Shown: positions 18,851-30,168, counted from the first letter of the stretch. The stretch is DNA of 64,000 bases from Pseudomonas sp. H3(2019) (GCF_007713465.1 NZ_VMSG01000001.1:434001-498000), one strand, 5' to 3'. Program-made: numbers and translations. Notes: generated by a model from the letters alone, not told the origin.

Positions 18851-20080
18851 TCAAGCGGACGCCGCCTCTTTGTAAGCCTTCAGCGCCTTGAGCCGTTCGC
18901 GCTTCAAGGCCTCGCCCAGCTCCGGGCCTTTGAATCCCTGCTCCAGCAAAGGCTGAACCACCACGGTTCGTGCGGCGGTCGCCGCGCCTCGCAAATAATC
19001 TGCTTGTGGATAACTTCTCTGCTCAAGGCCTTTGCGGCCACGGGCGTCCATTTCGCAGGCGTTGATGAATTCTTCAAAGCGCTGCGGCCGTCGGTAAACG
19101 TCGAAGCTTTGCAGCAACTCCAGCAATGTCGACGGCCTCAGTTCCAGCGCGCGATGACCATGGGTGTGGTATTCGCCCACCAGCAACGCCAGTTCCTGGC
19201 AGTCGCGCGGCGCCTTGAAGCGCTCGTTGACCGCTTTGATCAGCTTCAGGCCCTTGTGCTCGTGAGCGATGTGTTGGGGCCACTGGCTCTCAGGTGTCAG
19301 GCCTTTGCCCAGATCATGCAGCAGGCAGGCCCAGCGCACGGTCAGCGGCTGCTTGTGCAGGGCGGCCTGTTCAAGAACGCTCAGGGTGTGTACGCCACTG
19401 TCGATTTCCGGGTGGTGGGCTTCGGGTTGTGGCACACCGAACAGCGCTTCAATCTCGGGGATCAAGACTTTCAGGGCGCCACAGTCACGCAGAACCTGGA
19501 TGAATACTTGCGGCTGATCTTCCATCAAGGCGCGGGAAATTTCTTTCCAGCTGCGTTCTGCGGTCAGGGCCTCAAGCTCACCTGATTCGCTGAGCTGACG
19601 CATCAGTTCCAGGGTCTCGGGGGCTACCGTGAACCCGAGCCCGGCATAGCGCGCGGCGAAACGGGCGACGCGCAGAACTCGGAGAGGATCTTCGGTGAAC
19701 GCGGGGGATACGTGACGAAGCAGGCGTGCTTCAAGATCGCGCTGGCCGTGATACGGATCGGTCAATTGACCGTGATCGTCTTCGGCCATGGCATTGATCG
19801 TCAGATCGCGACGAATCAGGTCTTCTTCCAGGGTGACTTCCGGGCTGGCATGGAAGGTGAAGCCGCCGTAGCCGCGTCCGCTTTTGCGTTCGGTGCGGGC
19901 AAGTGCGTATTCCTCGCCGCTTTTGGGGTGAAGAAATACCGGAAAATCGGCGCCTACCGGGCGATAGCCCTTGGCAAGCATTTCTTCGGTGCTGGCGCCC
20001 ACCACCACCCAGTCGATGTCGGTAACAGGCTTGCCGAGCAGGCGGTCACGGACCGCGCCGCCGACTTTATAAATCTGCAT
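18851..20080 (-). CDS. cca: CCA-adding enzyme (tRNA nucleotidyltransferase)
   Basis: 409 residues. The class II nucleotidyltransferase head reads [11 protein letters not shown] with the catalytic pair in [10 protein letters not shown] (Asp21, Asp23), then [10 protein letters not shown] (about 111-120). A C-terminal HD phosphohydrolase domain has [11 protein letters not shown]. It builds or repairs the 3' CCA of tRNAs; the HD domain gives the extra phosphatase/phosphodiesterase activity of gammaproteobacterial enzymes. It stands alone, convergent with folK. Confidence 0.97.
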   Translation of the reverse strand: MQIYKVGGAVRDRLLGKPVTDIDWVVVGASTEEMLAKGYRPVGADFPVFLHPKSGEEYALARTERKSGRGYGGFTFHASPEVTLEEDLIRRDLTINAMAEDDHGQLTDPYHGQRDLEARLLRHVSPAFTEDPLRVLRVARFAARYAGLGFTVAPETLELMRQLSESGELEALTAERSWKEISRALMEDQPQVFIQVLRDCGALKVLIPEIEALFGVPQPEAHHPEIDSGVHTLSVLEQAALHKQPLTVRWACLLHDLGKGLTPESQWPQHIAHEHKGLKLIKAVNERFKAPRDCQELALLVGEYHTHGHRALELRPSTLLELLQSFDVYRRPQRFEEFINACEMDARGRKGLEQRSYPQADYLRGAATAARTVVVQPLLEQGFKGPELGEALKRERLKALKAYKEAASA

Positions 20081-20143
20081 AAAAAACCTCCGTTAGTCCG
20101 ACAGGATAACCCTTGCGTCGAACTTCCGGAGGTCCGGCTGACA

Positions 20144-21706
20144 TCAAAGATGAATGACGGCGAGGTCCATCCGGCCGTATTCGCCCTCGCTATGCTCGCC
20201 TTTTGGCGGAACATGATGGGTTTTCATTACCTGGTCGCCTTGCAGGGTTTCCAGGTGAATATCGAAGCCCCAGAGGCGGTGCAGGTGCTTGAGCACTTCC
20301 TCGGTGGAGTCCCCGAGCGGTTTGCGATCATGTTGCTGATGGCGCAGTGTCAGCGAGCGGTCGCCGCGCCGGTCGATGCTGTAGATCTGTATGTTCGGTT
20401 CGCGGTTGCCCAGGTTGTACTGCGCTGCCAGGGTTTCACGAATGGTCCGATAGCCTTCTTCGTCATGAATGGCGGGCACCAGCAGGTCGTCTTTCTGGTC
20501 GTCATCGAGAATGCTGAACAGTTTCAGGTCTCGAATCACTTTGGGTGACAGGTACTGCAGGATGAAGCTTTCGTCCTTGAAGCTGCTCATGGCGAACTTG
20601 ATGCTCGACAGCCAGTCGGTCCCGGCGATTTCGGGGAACCAGCGGTAATCCTCTTCAGTGGGGGATTCGCACATGCGCCGAATGTCGCGGTACATGGAAA
20701 AACCCAGGGTGTAGGGGTTAATGCCGTTGTAGTAAGGGCTATCGAACCCAGGCTGGAAGACCACACTGGTGTGTGACGTCAGAAACTCCATCATGAAGCC
20801 GTCAGTCACCAGGCCCTCGTCATACAGGTCATTCATCAGGGTGTAGTGCCAGAACGTCGCCCAGCCCTCGTTCATGACCTGAGTCTGACGCTGTGGATAA
20901 AAGTACTGCGCGATCTTGCGCACGATCCGTACGATTTCCCGTTGCCATGGCTCCAGCAGCGGGGCGTGCTTTTCGATGAAGTAGAGGATGTTTTCCTGCG
21001 GTTCTGCCGGAAAGCGTGCGTTGTCCTTTTCGTTGTACTTGTCTGCGCCTTTTGGAATGGTGCGCCACAGGTCGTTGATCTGCTTTTGCAGGTGTTCTTC
21101 ACGATCCTTTTGCCGGCGTCGCTCTTCTTCCGCGGAAATCGGATAAGGACGTTTGTAGCGGTCGACACCGTAGTTCATCAGGGCATGACAGGAGTCGAGC
21201 AGGTCTTCCACGGCATCGATGCCATGGCGTTCCTCGCATTGCATGATGTACTGCTTGGCAAACACCAGATAATCGATGATCGAGCTGGCATCGGTCCAGG
21301 TGCGGAACAGGTAATTACCCTTGAAAAAGCTGTTGTGGCCGTAGCAGGCGTGGGCCACCACCAGTGCCTGCATGCAGATGGTGTTTTCTTCCATCAGATA
21401 GGCGATGCACGGGTCCGAGTTGATCACGATCTCGTAGGCCAGTCCCATCTGGCCGCGACTGTAGGACTTCTCGGTACTGAGGAAGTGTTTGCCATAGGAC
21501 CAGTGGTGATAGCCCAGCGGCATGCCGACAGAGGCGTAGGCGTCCATCATCTGCTCGGCGGTAATCACCTCAATCTGATTGGGGTAGGTATCCAGCGCGT
21601 AGCGTGCCGCAAGACGGCTGATTTCCCGGTCGTAGGCCTGGATCAGCTCGAACGTCCATTCGGAGCCGGTGGATATGGGTTGGCGCTTCTGCTCTTTGGC
21701 GGTCAT
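20144..21706 (-). CDS. SpoVR family protein (YcgB homologue)
   Basis: 520 residues and full length for the SpoVR/YcgB family; recognisable blocks are [13 protein letters not shown] and [20 protein letters not shown]. The biochemical role is unknown. In enterobacteria and pseudomonads it is co-expressed with the PrkA kinase and a DUF444 protein under stress and stationary phase. It overlaps the DUF444 gene by the 4-bp ATGA, so it is translationally coupled as the last gene of the operon. Confidence 0.93.
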   Translation of the reverse strand: MTAKEQKRQPISTGSEWTFELIQAYDREISRLAARYALDTYPNQIEVITAEQMMDAYASVGMPLGYHHWSYGKHFLSTEKSYSRGQMGLAYEIVINSDPCIAYLMEENTICMQALVVAHACYGHNSFFKGNYLFRTWTDASSIIDYLVFAKQYIMQCEERHGIDAVEDLLDSCHALMNYGVDRYKRPYPISAEEERRRQKDREEHLQKQINDLWRTIPKGADKYNEKDNARFPAEPQENILYFIEKHAPLLEPWQREIVRIVRKIAQYFYPQRQTQVMNEGWATFWHYTLMNDLYDEGLVTDGFMMEFLTSHTSVVFQPGFDSPYYNGINPYTLGFSMYRDIRRMCESPTEEDYRWFPEIAGTDWLSSIKFAMSSFKDESFILQYLSPKVIRDLKLFSILDDDQKDDLLVPAIHDEEGYRTIRETLAAQYNLGNREPNIQIYSIDRRGDRSLTLRHQQHDRKPLGDSTEEVLKHLHRLWGFDIHLETLQGDQVMKTHHVPPKGEHSEGEYGRMDLAVIHL

Positions 21707-22974
21707 GTCACTAACCTGCGCTGGAAGAGTTCACGGAAAACCGGATAGATATCCCCGGCCGAAACCAGCTGTTGCTGGGCAAACGTGTCGGAAAAGGCTT
21801 CGGCGATACGCTCGTATTCGTACCACAGGGCCTGGTGTTCGCGGGGGGTAATCTCCACATAAGTGTAGTACTGCACGAATGGCATGATCTGGTTGATCAG
21901 GATGTCGCGGCAGATCGGCGAGTCATCGTTCCAGTTGTCGCCGTCGGAAGCCTGCGCGGCGTAAATGTTCCAGTCGTTGCTCGGATACCGTTCGGCCATG
22001 ATCTCCTGCATCAGTTTCAGGGAGCTGGAAACGATGGTGCCGCCGGTTTCGCGAGAGTAGAAGAACTCTTCCTCATCGACTTCCCGGGCGCTGGTGTGGT
22101 GGCGGATGAACACCACATCGATTTTCTCGTAGTTACGCTTGAGGAACAGGTACAGCAGGATGAAGAACCGTTTGGCGATGTCCTTGGTGGCCTGGGTCAT
22201 GGAGCCGGAAACGTCCATCAGGCAGAACATGACCGCCTTGGAGCTGGGGTTGGGTTGCTTGATCAGCAGGTTGTACTTGAGGTCGAAAGTGTCGAGAAAC
22301 GGCACGCGATTGATGCGCGCACTCAAGCGCTCGATTTCTGCCTCGATTTCCTGGATATCGCCGAAGTTGTCTGGTTCTTCCTGTTTAAGTCGCGCCAGTT
22401 CCTCTTTTGCTACCCGCAATTTCTCCCGGCTGCTGCCCGACAGCGCGATGCGCCGTGCATGGGCCGAGCGCAGGGTGCGGATGATGTTGATCCGCGAAGG
22501 GTTGCCTTCGTTGCTGATGCCGGCGCGCACGGTTTTGAAGGTGTCGGTGCCGCTCAGGTTGCGTTTGACCAGGTTTGGCAGCTCCAGGTCCTCGAACATG
22601 AATTCGAGAAATTCTTCCTGGGTGATCTGGAACACAAACTCGTCCATGCCCTCGCCGGAGTTGCCGGCCTTGCCGGGGCCTCTGCCGCCGCCACCTCCCG
22701 GCGGACGAGCAATATGCTCACCGCTGGTGAACTCCTTGTTGCCGGGATGCACGATGGTCTGCTTGCCACCGCGACCATGGTGAAGCACTGGCTCGTCGAT
22801 ATCGCGGCCAGGAATGCTGATTTGCTCACCGTGCTCCATATCGGTAATGGAACGCCGGCTGACCGCCTCTTCGACGGCCTTCTTGATGTGATCACGGTAA
22901 CGCCGCAGAAACCGCTGACGGTTTACTGTGCTCTTGTTCTTGCCATTGAGACGTCGGTCGATCACATAGCTCAT
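21703..22974 (-). CDS. DUF444 (YeaH/YhbH) family protein
   Basis: 423 residues from the ATG at 22974 ([20 protein letters not shown]). An in-frame start 45 bp upstream would run through a repeat and lacks family similarity. The C-terminal half resembles a von Willebrand A domain with a MIDAS-like MDVSGSM motif; the middle contains a Gly-rich stretch ([15 protein letters not shown]). YeaH works in the same stress network as the kinase YeaG/PrkA. It lies between prkA and the SpoVR gene. Confidence 0.92.
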   Translation of the reverse strand: MSYVIDRRLNGKNKSTVNRQRFLRRYRDHIKKAVEEAVSRRSITDMEHGEQISIPGRDIDEPVLHHGRGGKQTIVHPGNKEFTSGEHIARPPGGGGGRGPGKAGNSGEGMDEFVFQITQEEFLEFMFEDLELPNLVKRNLSGTDTFKTVRAGISNEGNPSRINIIRTLRSAHARRIALSGSSREKLRVAKEELARLKQEEPDNFGDIQEIEAEIERLSARINRVPFLDTFDLKYNLLIKQPNPSSKAVMFCLMDVSGSMTQATKDIAKRFFILLYLFLKRNYEKIDVVFIRHHTSAREVDEEEFFYSRETGGTIVSSSLKLMQEIMAERYPSNDWNIYAAQASDGDNWNDDSPICRDILINQIMPFVQYYTYVEITPREHQALWYEYERIAEAFSDTFAQQQLVSAGDIYPVFRELFQRRLVT

Positions 22975-23005
22975 GGGGAGCCCTCCGGGCAGCTTCAAGT
23001 TTTTA

Positions 23006-23061
23006 GCTTCAAGCTGCAAGCCAGAAGCGCAAGAGCGGCGGGCGTTCTTGCAGCTTGTAGC
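23006..23061 (-). repeat. Inverted repeat in the prkA-DUF444 gap
   Basis: Arms of 15 nt at 23006-23020 (GCTTCAAGCTGCAAG) and 23047-23061 (CTTGCAGCTTGTAGC) pair with one mismatch. The right arm runs on into a partial tandem copy (CTTGTAGCTTGCAGCTG). It fills the gap between prkA and DUF444, so the hairpin would form inside the operon mRNA. The same AGCTTGTAGCTTGCAGC wording is a common intergenic repeat in pseudomonads. Confidence 0.7.
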
Positions 23062-23087
23062 TTGTAGCTTGCAGCTGACTCACTGCT

Positions 23088-25010
23088 TCACTGCGATTTC
23101 CTGACTCGCAGGTACCACTCGGAGAGCAGTCGTACCTGTTTGTCGGTGTAGCCGCGCTCGACCATCCGTGTAACGAAGTCGTTGTGTTTCTGCTGGTCCT
23201 CTTTGCTGGCCTTGGCGTTGAAGCTGATGACCGGCAGCAGATCCTCGGTGTTCGAGAACATTTTCTTCTCGATGACCACCCGCAGCTTCTCGTAGCTGAG
23301 CCAGGTCGGATTCTTGCCGTTGTTGTTGGCCCGGGCACGCAGGACGAAGTTGACGATTTCGTTGCGGAAGTCCTTCGGATTGCTGATGCCCGCCGGTTTC
23401 TCGATTTTCTCCAGCTCTTCGTTGAGGGCTACGCGGTTGAGGATCTCACCGGTTTCCGGATCGCGGTATTCCTGATCCTGAATCCAGAAGTCCGCGTAGA
23501 GCACATAGCGGTCAAAGATGTTTTGCCCGTATTCGCTGTAGGACTCCAGGTAGGCGGTCTGGATTTCCTTGCCGATGAACTCGATATAACGCGGCGCCAG
23601 GTACTCTTTCAGGAAGCGCAGATAGCGCTCGCGAGTTTCCGCCTGGAACTGTTCCTGTTCGATCTGTTGTTCCAGCACATAGAGCAGATGCACCGGGTTG
23701 GCGGCGATCTCATGCGGGTCGAAGTTGAAGACTTTCGACAGGATCTTGAAGGCAAACCGGGTCGAAAGACCGTTCATGCCTTCGTCGACGCCTGCAGTGT
23801 CGCGGTATTCCTGGATCGATTTGGCCTTCGGATCGGTGTCCTTGAGGTTTTCACCGTCATACACGCGCATTTTTGAGTAGATATTCGAGTTCTCCGGCTC
23901 TTTGAGGCGCGAGAGCACAGTGAACTGAGCGAGCATCTTCAGGGTGTCGGGTGCGCAGTGGGCCTTGGCCAGGGAGCTGTTGAACAGCAGCTTGTCGTAG
24001 ATCTTCACTTCGTCGCTGACCCGCAGGCAGTATGGCACTTTGACGATGTAGATCCGGTCGATGAAGGCTTCGTTGTTCTTGTTGTTGCGGAAGGTGTGCC
24101 ACTCCGATTCGTTGGAGTGCGCCAGCAGAATCCCGGTGAACGGAATCGCGCCCAGGCCTTCGGTACTGTTGTAGTTGCCTTCCTGGGTGGCGGTCAGCAA
24201 TGGGTGCAGCACCTTGATCGGTGCCTTGAACATTTCGACGAATTCCATCAGGCCCTGGTTGGAGCGGCAAAGTGCCCCTGAGTAGCTGTAGGCGTCGGCG
24301 TCGTTCTGCGGGAATTCTTCCAGTTTGCGGATATCGACCTTGCCCACCAGCGCCGAGATGTCCTGGTTGTTTTCGTCACCCGGTTCGGTCTTGGCCACGG
24401 CGATCTGGTTGAGGATCGACGGGTAGAGTTTGACCACTCGGAACTGGCTGATATCGCCACCGAATTCGGCCAGGCGCTTGGTTGCCCAAGGCGACATGAT
24501 GGTGTTCAGGTAGCGCCGCGGAATGCCGAAATCCTCTTCGAGGATTGCACCATCTTCGGTGGCGTTGAACAGCCCCAGCGGAGACTCGAACACCGGAGAG
24601 CCCTTGATCGCATAGAAGGGCACTTTTTCGATCAGCTGTTTCAGCTTCTCGGCCAGCGAAGACTTACCGCCACCGACGGGGCCGAGCAGGTAGAGGATCT
24701 GTTTCTTCTCTTCCAGGCCCTGGGCTGCATGGCGGAAGTAGGAGACGATCTGGTCGATGCATTCTTCCATCCCGTGGAAGTCTTCAAAGGCCGGATACCG
24801 ACGGATCACCTTGTTGGAAAAGATGCGCGACAGTCTCGAGTTGGTCGAGGTGTCCAGCAGTTCGGGCTCGCCGATTGCCAGCAGTAGACGCTCGGCGGAG
24901 GACGCGTAAGCGCTGCGGTCCTTTTTGCACAGTTCGAGATACTCTTGCAGAGTGAGCTCTTCCTGCCGTGTGGACTCGAAGCGTTGTTGGAAGTGGCTAA
25001 AGATACTCAT
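23088..25010 (-). CDS. PrkA-family serine protein kinase (YeaG homologue)
   Basis: 640 residues. The N-terminal AAA-type domain has the Walker A motif LLGPVGGGKSSLAEKLK (about residues 109-125); the C-terminal half is the PrkA kinase-like region (LRVVIEKKMFSNTEDLLPVI). YeaG is a stress-induced kinase active in stationary phase and nutrient limitation. It is the first gene of prkA-DUF444-spoVR, and the roughly 280 bp upstream should hold the promoter, likely stress-sigma dependent (inference). Confidence 0.95.
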   Translation of the reverse strand: MSIFSHFQQRFESTRQEELTLQEYLELCKKDRSAYASSAERLLLAIGEPELLDTSTNSRLSRIFSNKVIRRYPAFEDFHGMEECIDQIVSYFRHAAQGLEEKKQILYLLGPVGGGKSSLAEKLKQLIEKVPFYAIKGSPVFESPLGLFNATEDGAILEEDFGIPRRYLNTIMSPWATKRLAEFGGDISQFRVVKLYPSILNQIAVAKTEPGDENNQDISALVGKVDIRKLEEFPQNDADAYSYSGALCRSNQGLMEFVEMFKAPIKVLHPLLTATQEGNYNSTEGLGAIPFTGILLAHSNESEWHTFRNNKNNEAFIDRIYIVKVPYCLRVSDEVKIYDKLLFNSSLAKAHCAPDTLKMLAQFTVLSRLKEPENSNIYSKMRVYDGENLKDTDPKAKSIQEYRDTAGVDEGMNGLSTRFAFKILSKVFNFDPHEIAANPVHLLYVLEQQIEQEQFQAETRERYLRFLKEYLAPRYIEFIGKEIQTAYLESYSEYGQNIFDRYVLYADFWIQDQEYRDPETGEILNRVALNEELEKIEKPAGISNPKDFRNEIVNFVLRARANNNGKNPTWLSYEKLRVVIEKKMFSNTEDLLPVISFNAKASKEDQQKHNDFVTRMVERGYTDKQVRLLSEWYLRVRKSQ

Positions 25011-25296
25011 GACGTCACCTCGCTCGATACGTGGAGCCGACGTCGGATCAATCAGTGGATGCTGGCAAGCAACTGAAAGTGCAGTTGCCTTTTACCCCCC
25101 TGAACACCTTCAAAGCTATCAACCCTGAAAGCTACTCCCGATGATCCGTGCGCCGGTGTACCGGCTCTCCCCTGTTTTGGATGGCCTGAAGCTAAGGATA
25201 GTTCGGAATCGGCAAGGTAAAGGCGCAATGCGTAATTTGTTGTGACTGACCGTTCGTCAGCCCACGGCGGGCGTGGGCTGGAGCGGGTGAAAAAAA

Positions 25297-25626
25297 TTAT
25301 TCAGCAGTGCCTTGCGCGATTTCCGAAGGATAAATCGTACGCCAAAGCTCGAATCCACCGTCCATGCTGTAGACGTCGGAAAAGCCCTGGCTGATCAGGT
25401 AAGCCGCAGCGCTCTGGCTGGAATTACCGTGATAGCAGACCACCACGGTCGGCGCGTCGAGGTCGGCAGCGCGGATGAAGTCGGAGATGGAGTGGTTATC
25501 CAGGTGCTTCGAACCGCTGATGTGGTTCAAGGCAAACGTCTGGGGATCGCGGACGTCGACCACCACCGCGCCTTGTTCGCGCAGGGCCTGGGCCTGTTCT
25601 GGGGGGATGCGTTTGAATTCGCTCAT
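25297..25626 (-). CDS. glpE: Thiosulfate sulfurtransferase GlpE (single-domain rhodanese)
   Basis: 109 residues, a single rhodanese domain. The active-site loop [14 protein letters not shown] contains Cys64, which carries the persulfide. It moves sulfane sulfur from thiosulfate to acceptors such as cyanide or thioredoxin in the cytosol. It lies 33 bp downstream of apaH in the same direction, the order I recall from other Pseudomonas. A 9-bp inverted repeat (25258-25280) follows the gene but lacks a T-tract after it. Confidence 0.92.
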   Translation of the reverse strand: MSEFKRIPPEQAQALREQGAVVVDVRDPQTFALNHISGSKHLDNHSISDFIRAADLDAPTVVVCYHGNSSQSAAAYLISQGFSDVYSMDGGFELWRTIYPSEIAQGTAE

Positions 25627-25659
25627 GGCGGGCTCCTGTGGCCTGGCTGAAAGCGCAGC

Positions 25660-26541
25660 CTAGCGCTTGGCGCTGGCCGACAATAGTTCGGGGGTAGTTG
25701 AGGTGGCGTGTGGCGCGGCGCGGCCCGGAGCATTGCATTTGCAATGCAGGCGCTCACCGGTGTCGACGTTCATCAAGGTCATCGAACCGCCCCAGACGCA
25801 ACCGGTGTCCAGGGCGAAGATGCCGGGTTCGTTACATTTACCTTCAAGTGCTGCCCAGTGGCCGAAAATGATTTTCTGTCCGCGGGTCTTGCGTTGCTGG
25901 TGTGAAAACCAGGGGGCGTAACCCGGTAGCGCACTGTCGAGGCCTTCCTTGCTTTTGAGATCAAGCTTGCCGTCGCTGGTGCAGAAACGCATGCGGGTGA
26001 AGTAGTTGGTGATCACCCGTAGGCGGGCTACCCCTTTAAGGTCGCCGTCCCACTTAAGCGGTTCGTTGCCATACATGCCATCGAGGTAGGGCGCGATGCG
26101 GTTGTCGTCACGCAATGCTTCTTCGACTTCAGCGGCGCACTTCAAGGCTTTGCGCAGGGACCACTGCGGCGGTATGCCGGCATGGACCAAGGCAATATCG
26201 CGTTGTTCGTCGTAGTGCATGAGCTTTTGCTGGCGCAGCCACTCAAGCAGGTCCTCGCGATCCGGGGCTTCGAGGATTTCACGCAGGGTGTCGGCTTTCC
26301 TCAAACGTTCGATGTTGTAGCCGGCAGCCAGCAAATGCAGGTCATGGTTGCCCAGAACGCATACCAGCGATTCGCGAATGCTATAGAGGAAGCGCAGGGT
26401 TTCCAGCGATTGCGGGCCACGGTTGACCAGGTCGCCGACCAGCCACAGATGATCCTTTGCAGGGTCGAAGGCAACCCGCTTGAGCAGGCATTGCAGGGGT
26501 TCGAGGCAGCCTTGCAGGTCGCCGACGGCGTACGTCGCCAT
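25660..26541 (-). CDS. apaH: Bis(5'-nucleosyl)-tetraphosphatase, symmetrical (ApaH)
   Basis: 293 residues with the metallophosphatase motifs GDLQGC (7-12), GDLVNRGP (about 36-43) and GNHD (about 65-68). It cleaves Ap4A to two ADP and also removes Np4 caps from RNA. It follows apaG with a 1-bp overlap (TGATG), part of the conserved surA-pdxA-ksgA-apaG-apaH series. The C-terminal tail after about residue 270, rich in Ala, Thr and Ser, is not conserved and looks disordered. Confidence 0.97.
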   Translation of the reverse strand: MATYAVGDLQGCLEPLQCLLKRVAFDPAKDHLWLVGDLVNRGPQSLETLRFLYSIRESLVCVLGNHDLHLLAAGYNIERLRKADTLREILEAPDREDLLEWLRQQKLMHYDEQRDIALVHAGIPPQWSLRKALKCAAEVEEALRDDNRIAPYLDGMYGNEPLKWDGDLKGVARLRVITNYFTRMRFCTSDGKLDLKSKEGLDSALPGYAPWFSHQQRKTRGQKIIFGHWAALEGKCNEPGIFALDTGCVWGGSMTLMNVDTGERLHCKCNAPGRAAPHATSTTPELLSASAKR

Positions 26542-26921
26542 CAGTGCAGGGCTCCGGGCACCGCCAGGCGGAAAGGCGCGATGATCGCGTCGAAATGGTT
26601 ACCGTCTTCGGCGAGCATTTGATAAGTCCCCTGCATGTTGCCAACGCGGGTGGTCATCACTGTGCCGCTGCTGTAGGTGTGGCTCTGGCCGACGTCGATC
26701 AGCGGTTGCTGACCCACGACACCTGCACCGCGCACCTCTTCGACATGCCCGTCGCCATCGGTAATCACCCAGTGCCGCGAGAGTAGCCTGGCCGGTAGCA
26801 GGCCGTTGTTCTGTACGGTAATGGTGTAGGCGAAGGCAAAGCGGTTCTGCTCGGGTTGCGATTGTTCTGCCAGATAGCGGGTGACGACGCTGACGTCGAC
26901 CTGATAACGAGGATCGGACAT
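26541..26921 (-). CDS. apaG: ApaG protein (Co2+/Mg2+ efflux-associated beta-sandwich)
   Basis: 126 residues and full length. [22 protein letters not shown] and the Gly-rich [11 protein letters not shown] are family landmarks of this fibronectin-like domain. Its biochemical function is not settled; mutants in enterobacteria affect Co2+ resistance. It sits between ksgA (gap of about 120 bp with a strong hairpin) and apaH (1-bp overlap). Confidence 0.95.
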   Translation of the reverse strand: MSDPRYQVDVSVVTRYLAEQSQPEQNRFAFAYTITVQNNGLLPARLLSRHWVITDGDGHVEEVRGAGVVGQQPLIDVGQSHTYSSGTVMTTRVGNMQGTYQMLAEDGNHFDAIIAPFRLAVPGALH

Positions 26922-26985
26922 GCAAGAGGCCTTAAAAGCAAAGCGGGACGCGGGGCGTAACTGATTGAGGTCAGTCTAGGCCAAG

Positions 26986-27030
26986 TATCGGGTAGTAAAC
27001 CAGACATGGGCGCTGGTGTCCTACCCGATA
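26986..27030 (-). repeat. Long hairpin in the ksgA-apaG gap
   Basis: TATCGGGTAG (26986-26995) and CTACCCGATA (27021-27030) are perfect arms. Inside them ACCAG (26999-27003) pairs with CTGGT (27013-27017) across a symmetrical 3x3 internal loop, leaving a 9-nt terminal loop. No T-tract follows. It should fold in the operon mRNA between ksgA and apaG and may act as a processing or stabilising element. Confidence 0.7.
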
Positions 27031-27044
27031 ACGCTTCCGGCCTG

Positions 27045-27863
27045 TCAGATGTCGGCAGGTTTTTGTGCGACTTGTTCGCTGAGTTTGTCAGCCAGTCGTA
27101 CAAAGGCAGCAAGGTCGAGCTGCTCGGGACGCAGGCTGCCGTCGACGCCAGCGGCTTCGATTTCAGCATTGCTCAGCAGTAACTTGAGGGTGTTGCGCAG
27201 GGTCTTGCGGCGCTGGTTGAAGGCTTCGCGAACGACGCGCTCCAGCAAGCGATGGTCTTTGGCCGGGTGCGGCAGCACGGCGTGCGGCACCAGGCGGACG
27301 ATCGCCGAGTCGACTTTCGGTGGTGGGTTGAACGCACCAGGGCCAACGTTGAACAGGTGTTCGACCCGGCAGTGGTACTGAACCATGATCGACAGGCGCC
27401 CCCAATCGCCACCGCCAGGACCTGCCGCCAGACGCTCGACCACTTCCTTTTGCAGCATGAAGTGCATGTCGCGGATGATGCCTGCGTTGTTCAGCAGGTG
27501 GAAAATCAGCGGTGTGGAGATGTTGTACGGCAGGTTGCCGACCACGCGCAGGCTGTTGGGGGCGGCATTCAGGCTATTGAAGTCGAACTTCAGTGCATCG
27601 CCCTGGTGCAGGTTGAAATTGCTCTTGCCGGCGAATTGCTGGTTGAGGATCGGGATCAGGTCCTTGTCCAGCTCAACCACGTCCAGTTGGGCGCCGCTGT
27701 TGAGCAGGCCTTCGGTGAGTGCTCCCTGGCCCGGGCCGATTTCCAGCAGGCGGTCATCGGGCTTGGCGTGAATGGAGCGCAGGATGCGGTCGATAACGCC
27801 GGCATCGTGCAGGAAGTTCTGGCCGAAACGCTTGCGCGCCCGGTGTTGATAATGCTCGGTCAT
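27045..27863 (-). CDS. rsmA: 16S rRNA dimethyladenosine transferase KsgA (RsmA)
   Basis: 272 residues. [14 protein letters not shown] at the start, the SAM-binding [14 protein letters not shown] (about 42-55) and the catalytic [15 protein letters not shown] (about 109-123) are all present. It dimethylates A1518 and A1519 in 16S rRNA late in 30S assembly. It overlaps pdxA by 4 bp (ATGA). The old name ksgA reflects the kasugamycin resistance caused by loss of the gene. Confidence 0.98.
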   Translation of the reverse strand: MTEHYQHRARKRFGQNFLHDAGVIDRILRSIHAKPDDRLLEIGPGQGALTEGLLNSGAQLDVVELDKDLIPILNQQFAGKSNFNLHQGDALKFDFNSLNAAPNSLRVVGNLPYNISTPLIFHLLNNAGIIRDMHFMLQKEVVERLAAGPGGGDWGRLSIMVQYHCRVEHLFNVGPGAFNPPPKVDSAIVRLVPHAVLPHPAKDHRLLERVVREAFNQRRKTLRNTLKLLLSNAEIEAAGVDGSLRPEQLDLAAFVRLADKLSEQVAQKPADI

Positions 27864-28849
27864 AAACGGGTCTCGGCCATCTGGTAGGCGGTTTCCAGGG
27901 CGACTTGCAGGCTGCCGGTGTCGATTTTTCCGCTGCCAGCCAGATCCAGGGCAGTGCCGTGGTCGACTGAGGTACGGATGATCGGCAAGCCGAGGGTCAC
28001 ATTGACTGCCGCGCCGAAGCCTTTGTATTTCAGCACGGGCAGGCCCTGGTCGTGGTACATCGCCAGCACCGCGTCGCAGTGCTCCAGATATTTGGGGGTA
28101 AACAGAGTGTCGGCGGGCAGGGGACCACGCAGGTCCATGCCTTCAGCGCGCAAACGCTCCAGGGTTGGTTCAATGATGTCGATTTCTTCGTGGCCCAGGT
28201 GTCCGCCTTCGCCGGCATGCGGGTTGAGCCCGCAAACGAGGATGCGTGGCCGGGCGATGCCGAACTTTTGTTGCAGGTCGGTGTGCAGAATCCGTGTGAC
28301 TCGCTCCAGGCGCTCAGGAGTGATTGCATCGGCAATCTCCCGCAATGGCAGGTGTGTGGTAACCAGCGCGACTCGCAAGCCGTGTGTGGCGAGCATCATC
28401 ACCACTTGGGGGGTGTGAGTCAGCTCTGCGAGGAACTCGGTGTGTCCGGAGAACGCAATGCCCGACTCATTGATCACGCCTTTGTGCACGGGAGCGGTGA
28501 TCATTCCGACGAAATGCCCGTCCAGGCAGCCCTGGCCTGCGCGGGTCAGGGTTTCCAGGACAAAGGCGGCGTTGGCCTTGTCCAGTTGTCCGGCGGTAAC
28601 CGGTGCGCTGAGCGGCGTATCCCAGACGTAAAGACTATTGGCGGGCGCCGGAACGTCCGGCCAATGGTCCGGCGTTACGGCCAGCAGATCAACGACCACA
28701 CCCAGCTGCGCGGCCCGCTCAAGGAGCAGGTCGCGGCTGGTAATGGCAATCAGGGGGTGTGGCTGGGCTTGCGAGGCGAGTAGCAGGCACAGGTCAGGAC
28801 CTATGCCGGCCGGCTCGCCGGGTGTCAGCGCAAAACGCTTGGGGTTCAC
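27860..28849 (-). CDS. pdxA: 4-hydroxythreonine-4-phosphate dehydrogenase PdxA
   Basis: 329 residues. [14 protein letters not shown] is the N-terminal signature; metal-ligand regions [11 protein letters not shown] and [16 protein letters not shown] and the NPHAGEGG motif are intact. It oxidises 4-phosphohydroxy-threonine in pyridoxal phosphate synthesis. It overlaps surA upstream and ksgA downstream by 4 bp each, so the middle of this operon is tightly coupled. Confidence 0.97.
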   Translation of the reverse strand: MNPKRFALTPGEPAGIGPDLCLLLASQAQPHPLIAITSRDLLLERAAQLGVVVDLLAVTPDHWPDVPAPANSLYVWDTPLSAPVTAGQLDKANAAFVLETLTRAGQGCLDGHFVGMITAPVHKGVINESGIAFSGHTEFLAELTHTPQVVMMLATHGLRVALVTTHLPLREIADAITPERLERVTRILHTDLQQKFGIARPRILVCGLNPHAGEGGHLGHEEIDIIEPTLERLRAEGMDLRGPLPADTLFTPKYLEHCDAVLAMYHDQGLPVLKYKGFGAAVNVTLGLPIIRTSVDHGTALDLAGSGKIDTGSLQVALETAYQMAETRL

Positions 28850-30168
28850 TTCGCCGCCTGGTCGACGCCAGGGAGCTTGATTTCAACGTAGGCTTCGTCA
28901 CGGATCTGACGCAACCAGGTTTGCAGCTCTTCGTCGTATTTGCGGTTACGCAGTACGGTCATGGCCTGCTGTTCACGGGCCTGGCTGGTGCTGTCGGTGG
29001 CGCGGCGGCCAAGGACTTCCAGAACGTGCCAGCCATATTGAGTCTTGAACGGTTTGGACAGCTGACCTTGTTGGGTCTTGGCCATTACTTCGCGGAATTC
29101 CGGTACCAGCGCGTTCGGATCGATCCAGTTGAGGTCGCCGCCGTTAAGGGCAGAACCCGGGTCTTCCGAGTAGCTTTTCGCCAGTTCAGCGAAGTCTTCG
29201 CCCGCAGAAATACGATCGTAGAGTTTCTGCGCCAGACGCCTGGTTTCTTCTTCGCTGCGGATTTCGCTTGGTTTGATCAGGATGTGGCGAACGTGTACTT
29301 CGTCACGCACCTGATTGCCGCCGCCGCGTTTTTCCAACACTTTGAGGATGATGAAACCGCCCGGTGTACGTGCCGGTTGGGTGATTTCGCCCACTGACAT
29401 GGCACTCAGCTCGCGGTCGAACGGAGGTGGCAGTTGAGCGGCTTTACGCCAGCCCATGTCGCCGCCTTCCAGTGCGTTGTCGCTCGCGGATTTGGCGATG
29501 GCCAGTTGAGAGAAGTCAGCACCCTGCTTGAGTTGCTGATAAATCTCCATGGCCTGACGTGCAGCGGTCTGGATCGCTTCCGAATTGGCGCTTTCCGGGG
29601 TCGGGATCAGGATGTTGGCCAGGTGCAGTTCTTCAGAGAGTTGCACTTTGCCCAGGTCGGAGGCGAGGAAGTTTTTCACTTCCTGCTCGGACACCTGAAT
29701 TCGTTCGGCCACACGACGCTGACGAACACGGCTGATGATCATCTCGCGACGGATCTGGTCACGGGCGTCGTTGTAAGACAGGCCGTCGTGAGTCAGTGCC
29801 GCACGGAACTGATCCACCGTCATGTTGTTGCGCTGGGCAATGGTGCCGACGGCCTGGTTCAGTTCTTCATCGGTAATGCGGATGCCGGAACGTTCGCCGA
29901 TCTGCAGTTGCAGGTTTTCGACGATCAGGCGTTCGAGCACCTGCTGTTCCAGCACGCTGGTTGGTGGTGTGCCGCCACCGCGCTTGGCGATGGTTTGCTG
30001 AACTTCATGAACCCGCTGGTCCAGCTGGCTCTGCATGACCACGTCGTTGTCGACGATAGCCACCACTTTGTCGATGGACTGTACCGCGGCGCTAGCCGCG
30101 GAACCCAGGAACAACGCGCCCAGCAGCAGCGGGCGCAGACAATCAGAAAGCTTGGTCTTCACGTTCAC
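28846..30168 (-). CDS. surA: Periplasmic chaperone/peptidyl-prolyl isomerase SurA
   Basis: 440 residues with a Sec signal peptide ([16 protein letters not shown]). The N-terminal chaperone domain (about 28-170) precedes two parvulin domains. The second is more canonical ([17 protein letters not shown], then [16 protein letters not shown]). It escorts outer-membrane beta-barrels, including LptD, to the BAM complex. It overlaps lptD by 26 bp, so the chaperone and one of its main clients are made from one message. Confidence 0.96.
   Translation of the reverse strand: MNVKTKLSDCLRPLLLGALFLGSAASAAVQSIDKVVAIVDNDVVMQSQLDQRVHEVQQTIAKRGGGTPPTSVLEQQVLERLIVENLQLQIGERSGIRITDEELNQAVGTIAQRNNMTVDQFRAALTHDGLSYNDARDQIRREMIISRVRQRRVAERIQVSEQEVKNFLASDLGKVQLSEELHLANILIPTPESANSEAIQTAARQAMEIYQQLKQGADFSQLAIAKSASDNALEGGDMGWRKAAQLPPPFDRELSAMSVGEITQPARTPGGFIILKVLEKRGGGNQVRDEVHVRHILIKPSEIRSEEETRRLAQKLYDRISAGEDFAELAKSYSEDPGSALNGGDLNWIDPNALVPEFREVMAKTQQGQLSKPFKTQYGWHVLEVLGRRATDSTSQAREQQAMTVLRNRKYDEELQTWLRQIRDEAYVEIKLPGVDQAAK

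Noticed and set aside
25258..25280. 9-bp inverted repeat after glpE as a terminator
   Set aside because: The T-rich run precedes the stem on the transcribed strand instead of following it, so it is not a standard intrinsic terminator.
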